DNA of 64,000 bases from Nocardioides deserti (GCF_014266025.1 NZ_JACMYC010000004.1:248001-312000); one strand, 5' to 3'; shown: positions 1 to 8,693, counted from the stretch's first letter. Notes: a model not told the origin generated them from the sequence alone. Program-made: numbers and translations.

Positions 1-323
1 CGCTGCTCGACGTCGTCTGCTACTCCTGCAACCAGCAGGCCGTCGGGTCGGCCTTCCTGCGCCGCCTCAACGCCGGGGACGAGACGCCCGGCAAGGTCAG
101 CTACACCCAGGTCACCACGGCGTACGACGAGGTCGTGGTGCCGCACCTGTCCGGCTACCTCCGTGCAGGCCCGCGCACGACGAACACCACGATCCAGGAC
201 TCCTGCCCCGGCGACCTCGCCGAGCACCTGCTGATCCCGATGAGCCGCACGGCGATCGCCTGGACCCTCGACGCGTTGACCCGGCCGGGTCCGGCGCGGA
301 AGGGCTTCCGACCGCCGTGCTGA
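1..323 (+). CDS. Secreted lipase, C-terminal fragment (cut by window edge)
   Basis: The 3' end of a gene running in from the left, read from base 3 to the TGA at 321-323. The roughly 106 visible residues match the end of the next gene closely (shared NAGDETPG, QVTT, GPRTTN and EHLL..P segments), so the two are tandem paralogs of the alpha/beta-hydrolase lipase type (lipase class 2). The EHLL histidine probably supplies the catalytic His, by analogy with the family. The Ser nucleophile and signal peptide lie outside the window. The stop overlaps the next gene's GTG start region by 7 nt, suggesting co-transcription. Confidence 0.75.
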   Translation, partial: LLDVVCYSCNQQAVGSAFLRRLNAGDETPGKVSYTQVTTAYDEVVVPHLSGYLRAGPRTTNTTIQDSCPGDLAEHLLIPMSRTAIAWTLDALTRPGPARKGFRPPC

Positions 324-1117
324 GCCGCCTGCTCGCCCCGCTCGTGGCCGGCGTCCTCGGGACGCTGCTCGCGCTCGCGCCGGTGCCCACCTCGGCGAGC
401 ACGCCGGTCCTCGACCCGGACCCGCCCGGCGCCAACGACTGGTCGTGCCGACCGTCCGCGAAGCACCCGACGCCGGTGGTCCTCGTGCACGGCACGTTCG
501 GCGACCGCAGCTACGGCTGGGAGCGGATGTCCTCGGCGCTGACCAGCGCGGGGTGGTGCGTGTGGTCGCTGGAGTACGGCCAGCAGGGCACCCAGGACGT
601 GACCGTCTCCGCGCGCGAGCTGCGCGCCTACGTACGCCGCGTGCGCAAGGCGACCGGCGCCGCGAAGGTGTCGCTGGTCGGCCACTCGCAGGGCGGCCTG
701 CTCGCCCGCTACTACGTCGCCCGGCTCGGCGGCGGCAAGGTCGTCGACGACGTGGTCAGCATCGCCGCGACCCACCACGGCTCGCGGTTCCCTCTGGTCG
801 GCTCCGCAATCTCGTGCCCGGCGTGCCGCCAGCAGGCCGCGGGCTCGGCGTTCCTCGCCGACCTCAACGCCGGCGACGAGACCCCCGGCCGCGTGAGCTG
901 GACGCAGGTGACCACCCGCTACGAGCAGGTCGTGCTCCCGCACACCTCCGGCCACCTCGCACCCGGTCCGCGCACCACCAACGTCACCGTCCAGGACCTC
1001 TGCGCCCTCGACCTGTCCGAGCACCTGCTCCTGCCCTCGAGCAGCACCACCATCGCGGTCACCCTCGACGCGCTCGGCCGCCGTGGGCCGGCCCGCACCA
1101 CCGGGCTCGGCTGCTAG
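317..1117 (+). CDS. Secreted triacylglycerol lipase/esterase (alpha/beta hydrolase)
   Basis: A 266-residue exported lipase expected to hydrolyse ester lipids outside the cell. Residues 1-28 form a signal peptide (hydrophobic core, then small residues SAS). The oxyanion loop LVHGTFG follows, and the nucleophile elbow GHSQGG puts Ser at residue 124. HHGS and the C-terminal EHLL His are typical of Streptomyces/Bacillus class-2 lipases. The GTG start at 317 overlaps the end of the upstream paralog, so translation is probably coupled. The TAG stop interlocks with the stop of the convergent GNAT gene inside a CTAG at 1114-1117. Confidence 0.85.
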   Translation: MLSRLLAPLVAGVLGTLLALAPVPTSASTPVLDPDPPGANDWSCRPSAKHPTPVVLVHGTFGDRSYGWERMSSALTSAGWCVWSLEYGQQGTQDVTVSARELRAYVRRVRKATGAAKVSLVGHSQGGLLARYYVARLGGGKVVDDVVSIAATHHGSRFPLVGSAISCPACRQQAAGSAFLADLNAGDETPGRVSWTQVTTRYEQVVLPHTSGHLAPGPRTTNVTVQDLCALDLSEHLLLPSSSTTIAVTLDALGRRGPARTTGLGC

Positions 1118-2124
1118 CGCGCCAGGTAGCGGTACCGGTGGTGCTCGACGAACCCCAGCCGCTCGTAGAGCGCCAGCGCCGGCACGTTGTCGCCGAGCAC
1201 CTGCAGGTACGCCGTCGTCGCGCCGAGCTCCGCGCCCCAGCCCAGGAGCGCTGACATCACCCGCAGCCCGAGTCCCTGCCGGCGCCGGTCCGGGTCCACC
1301 TCGACGCTGCGGAACCCCACCCAGTCCCGGTCGTACGCCGCCACGCCGGTCGCCCCCGGAAGGCTCGCCCGCACCACCCCGGGAGCCAGTTCGGCCAGCT
1401 CGACCTCCGGGCCGACGGCGGCACCGCCCGCGCCGCCGGCGGAGCGCAGCGCACGCCGCGCCGCAGCCACCCCGGCCACGGAGAACACCGTGTCGGCGTC
1501 GCCGCTCTCGGCGACCCACCCCCGCTCGCGCAGGGCGGCCTCCTCGGCGCTGTCGGTGAGCACGGCGGCGACCGGCCGCCCCGTCGTGGCGCGGTAGAAG
1601 CCGACGACCCGCTCGAGCGCCGCGTCGAGCCCCACCGGGCCGGGCGGGCCGGCGGCGAGCACCGAGTTCGCGCGCCGGTTCGGCGAGGTGGGGGAGTGCC
1701 GCAGCAGCCACCCGCCCGGCTCCGGCCCGACCTCCTCGGTCACCAGGTCCGGCCACAGCGCCAGCGCGCGCAGCTGCGCCTCGCGCGGCTCGACCCGCAA
1801 CCGGTGGCTCGGCCGCGGCGGCACCGGCTTGCCGGAGACGATGTCGGCGAGGGCGATCCGCACGGGCTCGGGCGGCGGCTCGCCGGCGCGCGGGTCCGGC
1901 TGGAGCACGCAGGTGCCGCCGGGGCCGGCCGTCCACGCCAGGCAGGTGCCGAGCAGGTCGGTGAACGCCGGCCCGCCCGTGGGGCCGACCTCGCCCCGCA
2001 CCACGCGGCGTACGACCACGCGCTGGCCGACGACGTGCGGGCCGAGCAGGTGCCGGCCCACCTGCTCGCCCACCTCCCGGCCCACCCCCGGGCCCACATC
2101 GTGGGGTTCTGACGGATCGGCCAC
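1114..2124 (-). CDS. GNAT family N-acetyltransferase
   Basis: A 336-residue protein whose C-terminal ~100 residues form a GNAT domain. The acetyl-CoA pyrophosphate-binding signature RRRQGLG begins near residue 280 and is followed by the typical NVPALALYERLGF segment, so it should move an acetyl group from acetyl-CoA to an unknown amine. The N-terminal two thirds are less conserved and match the long actinobacterial GNAT proteins in general layout. The GTG start at 2124 sits 6 nt downstream of a TAGTAT hexamer, consistent with a leaderless mRNA. It is divergent from fdxA. Substrate unknown. Confidence 0.8.
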   Translation of the reverse strand: MADPSEPHDVGPGVGREVGEQVGRHLLGPHVVGQRVVVRRVVRGEVGPTGGPAFTDLLGTCLAWTAGPGGTCVLQPDPRAGEPPPEPVRIALADIVSGKPVPPRPSHRLRVEPREAQLRALALWPDLVTEEVGPEPGGWLLRHSPTSPNRRANSVLAAGPPGPVGLDAALERVVGFYRATTGRPVAAVLTDSAEEAALRERGWVAESGDADTVFSVAGVAAARRALRSAGGAGGAAVGPEVELAELAPGVVRASLPGATGVAAYDRDWVGFRSVEVDPDRRRQGLGLRVMSALLGWGAELGATTAYLQVLGDNVPALALYERLGFVEHHRYRYLAR

Positions 2125-2130
2125 GTCCGG

Positions 2131-2136
2131 ATACTA
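2131..2136 (-). promoter_or_regulatory. Candidate -10 element of the GNAT gene (leaderless type)
   Basis: On the minus strand TAGTAT (2136 to 2131) is followed by 6 nt and the GTG start at 2124. It overlaps by two bases the plus-strand TAGGGT that would serve fdxA, so the two divergent promoters may compete. Inferred from spacing only. Confidence 0.5.
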
Positions 2137-2140
2137 GGGT
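2135..2140 (+). promoter_or_regulatory. Candidate -10 element of fdxA
   Basis: TAGGGT fits the actinobacterial TANNNT -10 consensus. Transcription starting about 7 nt later would give a leader of roughly 35 nt carrying the AGGAGG ribosome binding site at 2172-2177. Confidence 0.45.
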
Positions 2141-2182
2141 TGGGCCCGTACGTGCATCCCTTTGCGCTCCCAGGAGGACCCG

Positions 2183-2509
2183 GTGACCTACGTCATCTCG
2201 CAGCCGTGTGTCGACGTGAAGGACCGCGCGTGCGTCGACGAGTGTCCGGTCGACTGCATCTACGAGGGCAAGCGGATGCTCTACATCCACCCCGACGAGT
2301 GCGTCGACTGCGGCGCCTGCGAGCCGGTCTGCCCGGTCGAGGCGATCTTCTACGAAGACGACGTGCCGGAGCAGTGGAAGGACTACTACACCGCCAACGT
2401 CGGCTTCTTCGACGACCTGGGGTCGCCCGGCGGCGCCGCGAAGATGGGTGAGATCGACAAGGACCACCCGTTCATCGCCGGCCTCGACCCGCAGAACCAG
2501 GACCACTGA
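2183..2509 (+). CDS. fdxA: 7Fe ferredoxin (3Fe-4S/4Fe-4S)
   Basis: A 108-residue soluble electron carrier. The N-terminal cysteine set (C-x7-C-x3-C-P-x2-C, residues about 8-24) followed by [16 protein letters not shown] is the Azotobacter-type pattern that binds one 3Fe-4S and one 4Fe-4S cluster. Length equals the family norm. The GTG at 2183 is chosen over an upstream in-frame start because AGGAGG (2172-2177) lies 5 nt before it and the protein then begins TYVISQPC as in homologs. It is followed directly by dapC, the same order as Rv1177-Rv1178 in M. tuberculosis. Confidence 0.93.
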   Translation: MTYVISQPCVDVKDRACVDECPVDCIYEGKRMLYIHPDECVDCGACEPVCPVEAIFYEDDVPEQWKDYYTANVGFFDDLGSPGGAAKMGEIDKDHPFIAGLDPQNQDH

Positions 2510-3612
2510 GCGTCTCGTCGGGGGTCTCCTCGAGGCTGCCGGACTTCCCCTGGGACCACCTGGTCCGGTACGCCGAGCAGGCCCGCCAGCACCCGGACGG
2601 GATCGTCGACCTCTCGGTCGGCACCCCGGTCGACCCCACGCCCGAGGTCGTCCAGCAGGCGCTGCGGGCCGGCGCCGACTCGCCGGGCTACCCGCTGACG
2701 ATCGGCCGCCCGGAGACCCGCCAGGCTGCCATCGACTGGCTGGAGCGCAACCACGGCGTGACCGGCCTCGGCCTGGACCAGGTGCTGCCGGTGATCGGCT
2801 CCAAGGAGCTGATCGGGTCGATGGCGGTGCATCTCGGGATCGGTGCCGGTGACCTGATCGGCTACCCCGAGCTGGCCTACCCGACGTACGAGGTCGGCGC
2901 CGCGCTCGCCGGCGCCCGTTCCCTGGCGACCGACTCGCTGACGGCCTTCGGCCCCGAGATGCCGAGGCTGCTGTGGCTCAACAGCCCCTCGAACCCGACC
3001 GGCCGCGTGCTGCCCGTCGACCACCTGCGCAAGGTGGTCGAGTGGTGCCGCGAGCGCGGCACGATCCTGGTCTCCGACGAGTGCTACCTCGAGTGCGCCT
3101 GGGAGGCGGAGCCGGTCTCGGTGCTGCACCCCGACGTCTGCGGCGGGTCGACCGAGGGCATCCTCGCCGTCCACTCGCTCTCGAAGCGCTCGAACCTCGC
3201 GGGCTACCGCTGCGCCTTCGTCGCCGGCGACGCCGCGCTGGTCGGCGAGCTGCTCGCGGTCCGCAAGAACCTCGGCCTCCAGATGCCCGGCCCCCAGCAG
3301 CGGGCCATGGCCGCCGCCCTCGACGACGACGTCCACGCCGCCGAGCAGCACAGCCGGTACGCCGCGCGGCGCCGCGTGCTGCGCGACGCGCTGGAGGGCG
3401 CGGGGTTCCGCATCGACCACTCCGAGGCGTCGCTCTACCTCTGGAGCAGCCGCGACGAGGACTGCTGGGACACCGTCGCCGCACTGGCCGAGCGCGGCAT
3501 CCTGGTCGCGCCGGGCTCGTTCTACGGCCCGGCCGGCAACCAGCACGTGCGCGTGGCGTTCACCGCCACCGACGAGCGCATCCAGGCCGCGGCCGACCGG
3601 CTCCGCGCCTGA
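2506..3612 (+). CDS. dapC: Succinyldiaminopimelate transaminase, probable CTG start
   Basis: A PLP-dependent class I/II aminotransferase of 368 residues that would convert N-succinyl-2-amino-6-ketopimelate to N-succinyl-LL-DAP with glutamate as donor, in the lysine and peptidoglycan pathway. Visible motifs are [15 protein letters not shown] and the PLP lysine in HSLSKRSN (K227). The homologous N-terminus ([12 protein letters not shown]) begins upstream of any in-frame ATG or GTG; the first such codon is at 2758, which would delete about 84 conserved residues. The only plausible initiator is CTG at 2506, overlapping the fdxA stop as CTGA, with AGGA just before it. dapD and dapE are nearby in this window. 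Confidence 0.85.
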   Translation: MSVSSGVSSRLPDFPWDHLVRYAEQARQHPDGIVDLSVGTPVDPTPEVVQQALRAGADSPGYPLTIGRPETRQAAIDWLERNHGVTGLGLDQVLPVIGSKELIGSMAVHLGIGAGDLIGYPELAYPTYEVGAALAGARSLATDSLTAFGPEMPRLLWLNSPSNPTGRVLPVDHLRKVVEWCRERGTILVSDECYLECAWEAEPVSVLHPDVCGGSTEGILAVHSLSKRSNLAGYRCAFVAGDAALVGELLAVRKNLGLQMPGPQQRAMAAALDDDVHAAEQHSRYAARRRVLRDALEGAGFRIDHSEASLYLWSSRDEDCWDTVAALAERGILVAPGSFYGPAGNQHVRVAFTATDERIQAAADRLRA

Positions 3613-3621
3613 CCCCGGGCC

Positions 3622-4290
3622 TCAGTCGACCGGGTGCGTCAGGCGCGCACCCCGGGCGCCGGCCCACTCGCCGGTCTCGGTGACCCGGGCGCGCAGCTCC
3701 TCCTCGGGGGCGAAGTACGCCGCCAGCCGGGCGCGCAGGTCGTCGTCGAGCTCGATCTCGGTCCGCACGGGGGAGCGGTTGCTGACCGGGAACTCCAGGT
3801 CCTCGCCGAGCCGCTCCCGGAGCCAGCCCTGCCACACGTCGGTGCGCTCGTAGGCGAAGAGCCGGTCCACGCCGACCGAGCCGTCCTGCTTGAGTACGAA
3901 CCGCGCCGGCCGCCCGAGCACGCCGATCTCGGCGCCGCGCCCGGCGACGTACGCCGCCGCGAACTCCGCGAACTCCACCGACCCGGTCCATCGGGACCCG
4001 TCGCGCTCGGCCTGGCGCACGTGCGGGCTCTGCCGGTAGCGCCACCACGAGTGCAGCCAGTCCACGGGGTCGCGCAGCAGGCTGACCACCTCGTAGTCGT
4101 CACGCTCGTAGCCGGCGACCCCGAGCAGCGGGGCGACGTAGCGGTGGAAGGCCCGCACGTTGACGTGCTTGAGCCGGGGGTGGTGGCGCATGACCATCTC
4201 GGCCCGGTCGCCGAGGGCCCCCTCCAGTGCGGTGGAGGCGCACTTGGGGGCCGAGAGCACCACCAAGCCGTGGGCGGGCAGCGCGAGCAC
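3622..4290 (-). CDS. Sulfotransferase family protein
   Basis: A 222-residue protein with the two PAPS-binding signatures of cytosolic/Golgi-type sulfotransferases. The 5'-phosphosulfate loop is SAPKCASTALEGAL near residues 13-26 and the 3'-phosphate region is RDPVDWLHSWWRYR near residue 75. It would transfer sulfate from PAPS to an alcohol or sugar acceptor that the sequence does not identify. GTG start at 4290 with a GAAGGAG ribosome binding site. A TAGGGT about 35 nt upstream on the same strand could be its -10. It converges on dapC with a 9-nt gap. No sulfation cluster surrounds it. Confidence 0.75.
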   Translation of the reverse strand: MLALPAHGLVVLSAPKCASTALEGALGDRAEMVMRHHPRLKHVNVRAFHRYVAPLLGVAGYERDDYEVVSLLRDPVDWLHSWWRYRQSPHVRQAERDGSRWTGSVEFAEFAAAYVAGRGAEIGVLGRPARFVLKQDGSVGVDRLFAYERTDVWQGWLRERLGEDLEFPVSNRSPVRTEIELDDDLRARLAAYFAPEEELRARVTETGEWAGARGARLTHPVD

Positions 4291-4364
4291 GCGACGGCTC
4301 CTTCCTCGCGGGGTCGGACCGGCACCCTAGCCAACGCCGGACCGGCGCCGCCGCCCGGCGCAGG

Positions 4365-5675
4365 TCAGGGCGTCGCCGGCCGCACCGCGTCGGGATCCCG
4401 ATCGGCGGCGGCGACGGCCGCGGCCTCCTCCGGGGTCGGGTCGTCCGGGTCCTCCGGCGCGGTCGCCTCCTGCGGCGGGTCGGCCAGGCCGGAGAGGTAG
4501 CGCAGCACCACCGCCGTCATCGCCGCCACCGGCACGGCCAGGAACGCGCCGGCGATGCCGAACAGCGTGGAGCCGAGGGTGACGGCCAGGATGACCACGC
4601 CGGCGTGCAGCTGCATCGCTCGCGACTGCAGCCACGGCTGGAGCACGTTGCCCTCGAGCTGCTGGACCACGATGATCGCCGCCAGCACGATCAGCGCGCC
4701 CTGGAACCCGACCGAGACCAGCGCGACCAGCACGGCGAGCCCGCCGGCCACGAACGCGCCGATGATCGGCACGAAGCCGCCGATGAAGGTCAGGACCGCC
4801 AGCGGGATCGCCAGCGGCACGCCGACCACCGCCAGGGCGATGCCGATGAGTACGGCGTCGACGAAGCTCACGATCGCCTGGGTCCGGACGAAGCCGCCCA
4901 GGGTCGTCCACACCTGGTCGAGGACCTCCTCGACGTGACGACCGACGCGGGCCCCGGTCACCCGCGCCGCCCACGGCCGGAAGCGGTGCCCGTCCTTGAG
5001 GAACAGGAAGGTGAGGACCAGGGTGAGCACCAGGGTGACCAGGCCGGAGGTGACGGCGTTCGCCGTCGCGAGCGCGCCGCTGGCGATCGAGCCGGCGCTG
5101 TCGCGCAGCCGGTCCGTCGCCTGCGCGAGGGCGTCGTCGAGCTGCGCCTGGGAGACCAGCTCGCGCTCGACCGCCCAGGCCCGGAGCTGGTCGGCGCCCT
5201 CCGTCGCGTCGTCGACGATGGCGCCCCACTGGCCGGTCACCGACGGCGCGATCGCCGTGACCAGGCCGGCCAGCACCGCGAGCGACCCGAGGAGCACCAG
5301 GCCGGCCGCGAGCCCGTGCGGCAGCGGCGTGCGCCGGACCACGAAGTGCGAGACCGGCTGCAGGACCGAGGCGAGGGTGAGGGCGAGGAAGACCGGCAGC
5401 AGCACCACCCACAGCACCCCGACCAGCCAGCCGAGGATGGCGGCGGCGATCGCGAAGCCGACCCAGCGCCAGGACCAGACCCCCACCCAGGTCAGGCCGC
5501 GGCCGAGGCGCTGGTGACGCTCGTCGCGGTCGTCGCGGTCGAGGGCGACGGCGCCGGCGGTGTCGGGAGCGGCCGGCGGAGTGGTCAGGTCGGGGACGTG
5601 GCGGGACTCGGGCACGAGGCACGGTACCCGGCCGGAGCCCTCCTGAGCGGGGGCGAACCCGTCCGGTCGTGCCAC
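4365..5675 (-). CDS. AI-2E family transporter (polytopic membrane protein)
   Basis: A 436-residue integral membrane protein with the AI-2E/PerM layout: paired N-terminal hydrophobic helices, a long soluble helical segment (about residues 150-220), then five or so further helices with the conserved GGFVPIIGAFVAGG and QQLEGNVLQPWLQSR stretches. Members export small molecules or ions (TqsA exports autoinducer-2, others act as Na+/H+ antiporters), so the substrate here is open. The C-terminus is an acidic cytoplasmic tail. The start is uncertain: GTG at 5675 or GTG at 5615, the latter removing 20 poorly conserved residues. Confidence 0.85.
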   Translation of the reverse strand: MARPDGFAPAQEGSGRVPCLVPESRHVPDLTTPPAAPDTAGAVALDRDDRDERHQRLGRGLTWVGVWSWRWVGFAIAAAILGWLVGVLWVVLLPVFLALTLASVLQPVSHFVVRRTPLPHGLAAGLVLLGSLAVLAGLVTAIAPSVTGQWGAIVDDATEGADQLRAWAVERELVSQAQLDDALAQATDRLRDSAGSIASGALATANAVTSGLVTLVLTLVLTFLFLKDGHRFRPWAARVTGARVGRHVEEVLDQVWTTLGGFVRTQAIVSFVDAVLIGIALAVVGVPLAIPLAVLTFIGGFVPIIGAFVAGGLAVLVALVSVGFQGALIVLAAIIVVQQLEGNVLQPWLQSRAMQLHAGVVILAVTLGSTLFGIAGAFLAVPVAAMTAVVLRYLSGLADPPQEATAPEDPDDPTPEEAAAVAAADRDPDAVRPATP

Positions 5676-5772
5676 GGGAAAGGGGTGTGGGTCAGGTCAC
5701 ACCGGGTTACCGTGGCGCAGCGACGCTCGCCTGCGCGTCCGCCCCGCCGAATCGACCCCCCAGGAGCACTTC

Positions 5773-6519
5773 ATGACCCGTTTCCTCCTCCGGCCGGCGG
5801 CGGTGGCCTTCGTGGCCATCGCGCTCGTGCTCGGGTTCACCAGTGGCGCCGGTGCCGGCGTCGCCCGCAGCTCGAGCACCGCGACGGACGCCACCACGGC
5901 TGCTGCCGCAGCCGACTGCTCGTCCGAGAGGACGGCGGTCAACAAGGCCGCGAAGCAGACGAAGAAGAAGCAGGCCAAGCTCAAGGCCGCGAAGAAGCAG
6001 CTGAAGAAGGCGAAGAAGTCCGGCAAGAAGGCGGGCATCAAGAAGGCGAAGGCCAAGAAGAACAGGGCCAAGGCGCAGCTGAACCGGGCCAAGGAGCGCA
6101 AGGCCCGCGCCCAGCGCGACCTGCGCCAGTGCCAGCGGAGCAGCACCCCGGAGCCGCCGCCCGCCAGCAACCCGCTGCAGCCTGCCTGTGACGCCGGCCT
6201 GCCCCAGCAGATCTGCGACGCGTTCGGCAGCCTGCCGATCCCGACCCCGGGTGAGGGTGGCGGCGGCGCGAGCCCGATCCAGCCGCTGTGCGACGCGGTT
6301 CCCCAGCTGCAGCCGCTCTGCGACGCCGCGGGTGGAGCCCCCGGCCCCGGCGGCGCGAGCCCGATCCAGCCGCTGTGCGACGCCGGTCTGCCGCAGGAGA
6401 TCTGCGACGCCGCCGCGGGTGGCGGCGACGGGAACCCGCTCGACGCGATCTGCGCCGCGCTCCCGGTCCCGCTGCCGATCTGCGACCTCCCGCTGCCGTT
6501 CCCGCGCGAGGCCGCCTGA
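5773..6519 (+). CDS. Secreted Lys-rich coiled-coil protein with repeated Cys motif
   Basis: A 248-residue exported protein that I do not recognise. Residues 1-29 form a signal peptide. Residues about 55-118 are an extremely Lys/Ala-rich helical stretch (KKAKKSGKKAGIKKAK and similar), bounded by Cys at each end. The C-terminal half is Pro/Gly-rich and repeats short units of the form (S/N)P(L/I)QPxCDA and GLPQxICDA several times, giving regularly spaced cysteines. The ATG is preceded by CCAGGAGCAC. A positively charged rod plus a Cys-rich module suggests a cell-surface or polyanion-binding role, but this is only inference. The gene ends inside a 14-bp triplicate repeat and before a strong hairpin. 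Confidence 0.75.
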   Translation: MTRFLLRPAAVAFVAIALVLGFTSGAGAGVARSSSTATDATTAAAAADCSSERTAVNKAAKQTKKKQAKLKAAKKQLKKAKKSGKKAGIKKAKAKKNRAKAQLNRAKERKARAQRDLRQCQRSSTPEPPPASNPLQPACDAGLPQQICDAFGSLPIPTPGEGGGGASPIQPLCDAVPQLQPLCDAAGGAPGPGGASPIQPLCDAGLPQEICDAAAGGGDGNPLDAICAALPVPLPICDLPLPFPREAA

Positions 6520-6554
6520 CCAGCACCGCCTGACCAGCACCGCCTGACCAGCAC
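6513..6554 (+). repeat. Perfect tandem triplicate of a 14-bp unit
   Basis: CGCCTGACCAGCAC occurs three times head to tail (6513-6526, 6527-6540, 6541-6554). The first copy contains the last sense codon and TGA stop of the secreted protein gene, so the array begins in coding sequence and continues into the 3' untranslated region. Confidence 0.95.
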
Positions 6555-6586
6555 GGCACCAGCCAGCAGCACCCGGAGGACACCAC

Positions 6587-6620
6587 GGCGCCACCGCCCC
6601 GAACGAGGGGCGGTGGCGCC
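6587..6620. terminator. Bidirectional hairpin terminator
   Basis: A perfect 14-bp stem (6587-6600 with 6607-6620; left arm GGCGCCACCGCCCC) closes a 6-nt loop GAACGA. It lies between two convergent genes and has no T-tract, as is common for actinobacterial hairpin terminators, so it could serve both directions. Confidence 0.8.
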
Positions 6621-6649
6621 GCGCTGTGCAGGTCGCCGGGGCGTCCTGG

Positions 6650-7612
6650 TCAGTCGAAGACGTCGACGTGGACGTGGTCGCGGTGCTCGAGGATCGCTCG
6701 GTCGCCCGAGCGCGAGGGCGGGTCGTAGTCGCGCCATCCGGAGCCGGAGCGCCAGCCGTTCTTCCAGATCCGGTCGTCGAAGATCACGGTCTGCACGTCG
6801 AGCCGGTCGGCCATGGCGACGAGGTAGTGCGCGACGGCCCAACCGCGGGTCTTGTTCGCGTCGGTGACCGGGCGGAAGAAGATGTCGACCGCGCGGCCGT
6901 CGTAGTGCGTCGAGCCCTCCATGTGCCCGTCGCGCACACCACCGGGCGCGAAGCCGCCGAGCGACTGGTCGCCGAAGACGTTCACGACCTCGCGGCGCAC
7001 CTTCTCGGCACGCTTCACCAGGCCGGACTCGGTCAGCTCGTCGGCGGCCTCCTCGGCGTCGCCGTCGAGCTCGCAGGTGAACGCCGCCCGCGAGTTCCCC
7101 GTCAGCGCGGAGGCCAGCACGCGCGCGTCGGCCTCGTGGTCGGCGTACGCGTCAGGGAAGGCGGACCGCTGCACGCGCTGCGCGGCCACGGTCACCTCCA
7201 GGGACTCGTAGCCGTCCACGTCGACCAGCTCGTCGTAGAACGCGTTGGTCGCGTAGACCGGGTCCAGCACCTGCTCGGGGCTGCCCCACCCCTGCGAGGG
7301 CCGCTGCTGGAAGAGGCCGAGGGAGTCGCGGTCGCCGTAGTCGATGTTGTAGAGCTCCGACTCCTGGTACGCCGTCGCCAGCGCGATCGTCGCGGCGCGG
7401 GCGGGCATGCCGCGACCGACCGCGATCGCGGTGATGAGCGCGGCGTTCTCCGCCTGCTCGACCTCGAGCTCGACGGTCCGGCCCTCGACCGTCGCCGTGC
7501 ACTGCTCGCCGCCGGAGAACGGGGTGGACTCGCGCAGCACGTCCCACCCGAGGTACGCCGTGACGCCCAGCGCCGCGGCGCCCAGCAGCGCCACGGCCGA
7601 ACCGATCCTCAT
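6650..7612 (-). CDS. Exported lysozyme-like protein with ARB-07466-like C-terminal domain
   Basis: A 320-residue protein with an N-terminal uncleaved signal/anchor (residues 1-22). A lytic-transglycosylase-like part follows (ATAYQESELYNIDYGDRDSLGLFQQRPSQGWG, residues about 88-120, with the usual Glu and GLFQQRP core). The C-terminal part (about 215-320) contains STHYDGRAVDIFF and HVHVD, metal-binding-like His/Asp motifs of the ARB-07466-type domain. Such proteins are often labelled heavy-metal transporters by automatic pipelines, but the sequence looks like a cell-wall enzyme acting outside the membrane. It converges on the upstream gene across the hairpin at 6587-6620. Confidence 0.75.
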   Translation of the reverse strand: MRIGSAVALLGAAALGVTAYLGWDVLRESTPFSGGEQCTATVEGRTVELEVEQAENAALITAIAVGRGMPARAATIALATAYQESELYNIDYGDRDSLGLFQQRPSQGWGSPEQVLDPVYATNAFYDELVDVDGYESLEVTVAAQRVQRSAFPDAYADHEADARVLASALTGNSRAAFTCELDGDAEEAADELTESGLVKRAEKVRREVVNVFGDQSLGGFAPGGVRDGHMEGSTHYDGRAVDIFFRPVTDANKTRGWAVAHYLVAMADRLDVQTVIFDDRIWKNGWRSGSGWRDYDPPSRSGDRAILEHRDHVHVDVFD

Positions 7613-7673
7613 GCAGCGCGCCTCATGGGCCCAGTGTCCGGGGCTCGCCCAACCCGGCCGGGTCCGCCGAGGG

Positions 7674-8615
7674 TCAGTTGGCGTGCAGCGCGGCGTTGAG
7701 CTCGACGCCCTCGCTGCGCCACGGCACCCCCTCGATCGCGCCGGAGACGGAGTTGCGGCGGAACAGCACGTTGTTGGTGCCGGAGAGCTCGATCGCCTTG
7801 ACCACGCGCGGCTTGCCGTCCATGTCCTTGACGGTGACCTTGGTGCCCGCGGTGACGTAGCAGCCGGCCTCGACCACGCAGTCGTCGCCGAGGGAGATGC
7901 CCAGGCCCGCGTTGGCGCCGAGCAGGCAGCGCTTGCCGATCGAGATGACCTGCTTGCCGCCGCCCGACAGCGTGCCCATGATCGAGGCGCCGCCGCCCAC
8001 GTCGGAACCGTCGTCGACCACGACGCCGGCGGAGATCCGGCCCTCGACCATCGAGGCGCCGAGCGTGCCGGCGTTGTAGTTGACGAAGCCCTCGTGCATG
8101 ACGGTCGTGCCCTCGGCCAGGTGGGCGCCGAGGCGCACCCGGTCGGCGTCGGCGATGCGCACGCCGGTGGGCAGGACGTAGTCGACCATCCGCGGGAACT
8201 TGTCGACGCCGTGGACGGTCACGTGCTGGCCGCTCGCCTTCAGCCGCGCCCGGGTCAGCTCGAAGCCCTCGACCGCGCAGGGGCCCGCCGACGTCCACAC
8301 CACGTTGGTGAGCAGCCCGAAGACGCCCTCCATCGAGATCGAGTGCGGCACCGCGAGCCGGCTGCTCAGCAGGTGCAGGCGCAGCCAGACGTCCTCGGTC
8401 GAGGCCGGCGCGGCCTGCAGGTCCGCGACCTCGACCGTGCGCACCTCGCGGGTCACGCGGCGTACGTCGTCGCGGCCCTCGAGGGCGGTCAGCTCGGCCG
8501 GCACCTCGGCGCCGTCGCGCGCGCCGAGCGCGGGCTGCGGGAACCACACGTCGAGCACGGTGCCGTCGTCGGTCAGGGTCGCGAGGCCGTGGCCCCAGGC
8601 TGAGGTCGCAGTCAC
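7674..8615 (-). CDS. dapD: Tetrahydrodipicolinate N-succinyltransferase
   Basis: A 313-residue left-handed beta-helix acyltransferase that transfers succinyl from succinyl-CoA to tetrahydrodipicolinate, the committed step of the succinylase DAP branch. Hexapeptide-repeat turns are visible from about residue 165 ([52 protein letters not shown]). Length and order match the actinobacterial DapD type. GTG at 8615 begins the conserved [12 protein letters not shown] and follows a TAGACT hexamer by 8 nt. An open frame continues far upstream but has no homologous sequence. It sits between dapC (2506) and dapE (16218). Confidence 0.93.
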   Translation of the reverse strand: MTATSAWGHGLATLTDDGTVLDVWFPQPALGARDGAEVPAELTALEGRDDVRRVTREVRTVEVADLQAAPASTEDVWLRLHLLSSRLAVPHSISMEGVFGLLTNVVWTSAGPCAVEGFELTRARLKASGQHVTVHGVDKFPRMVDYVLPTGVRIADADRVRLGAHLAEGTTVMHEGFVNYNAGTLGASMVEGRISAGVVVDDGSDVGGGASIMGTLSGGGKQVISIGKRCLLGANAGLGISLGDDCVVEAGCYVTAGTKVTVKDMDGKPRVVKAIELSGTNNVLFRRNSVSGAIEGVPWRSEGVELNAALHAN

Positions 8616-8623
8616 GAGGCTCG

Positions 8624-8629
8624 AGTCTA
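8624..8629 (-). promoter_or_regulatory. Candidate -10 element of dapD (leaderless type)
   Basis: Minus-strand TAGACT (8629 to 8624) is 8 nt before the GTG start at 8615. Confidence 0.5.
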
Positions 8630-8693
8630 GGCGGGGCGCCCGTGCCCGTCCCGGTGGGTGCGACAGCGCGGACGCGGTGGGTGCCGGCGTACC

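Noticed and set aside
155..2506. A long minus-strand frame across lipase, GNAT and fdxA
   Set aside because: It crosses three well-supported genes, two of them on the other strand, and is Arg/Gly-rich without motifs.
6650..7612. Label as a heavy-metal transporter
   Set aside because: The protein has a single N-terminal helix and a lysozyme-like domain, not a transporter architecture. That label appears to be an annotation carry-over.
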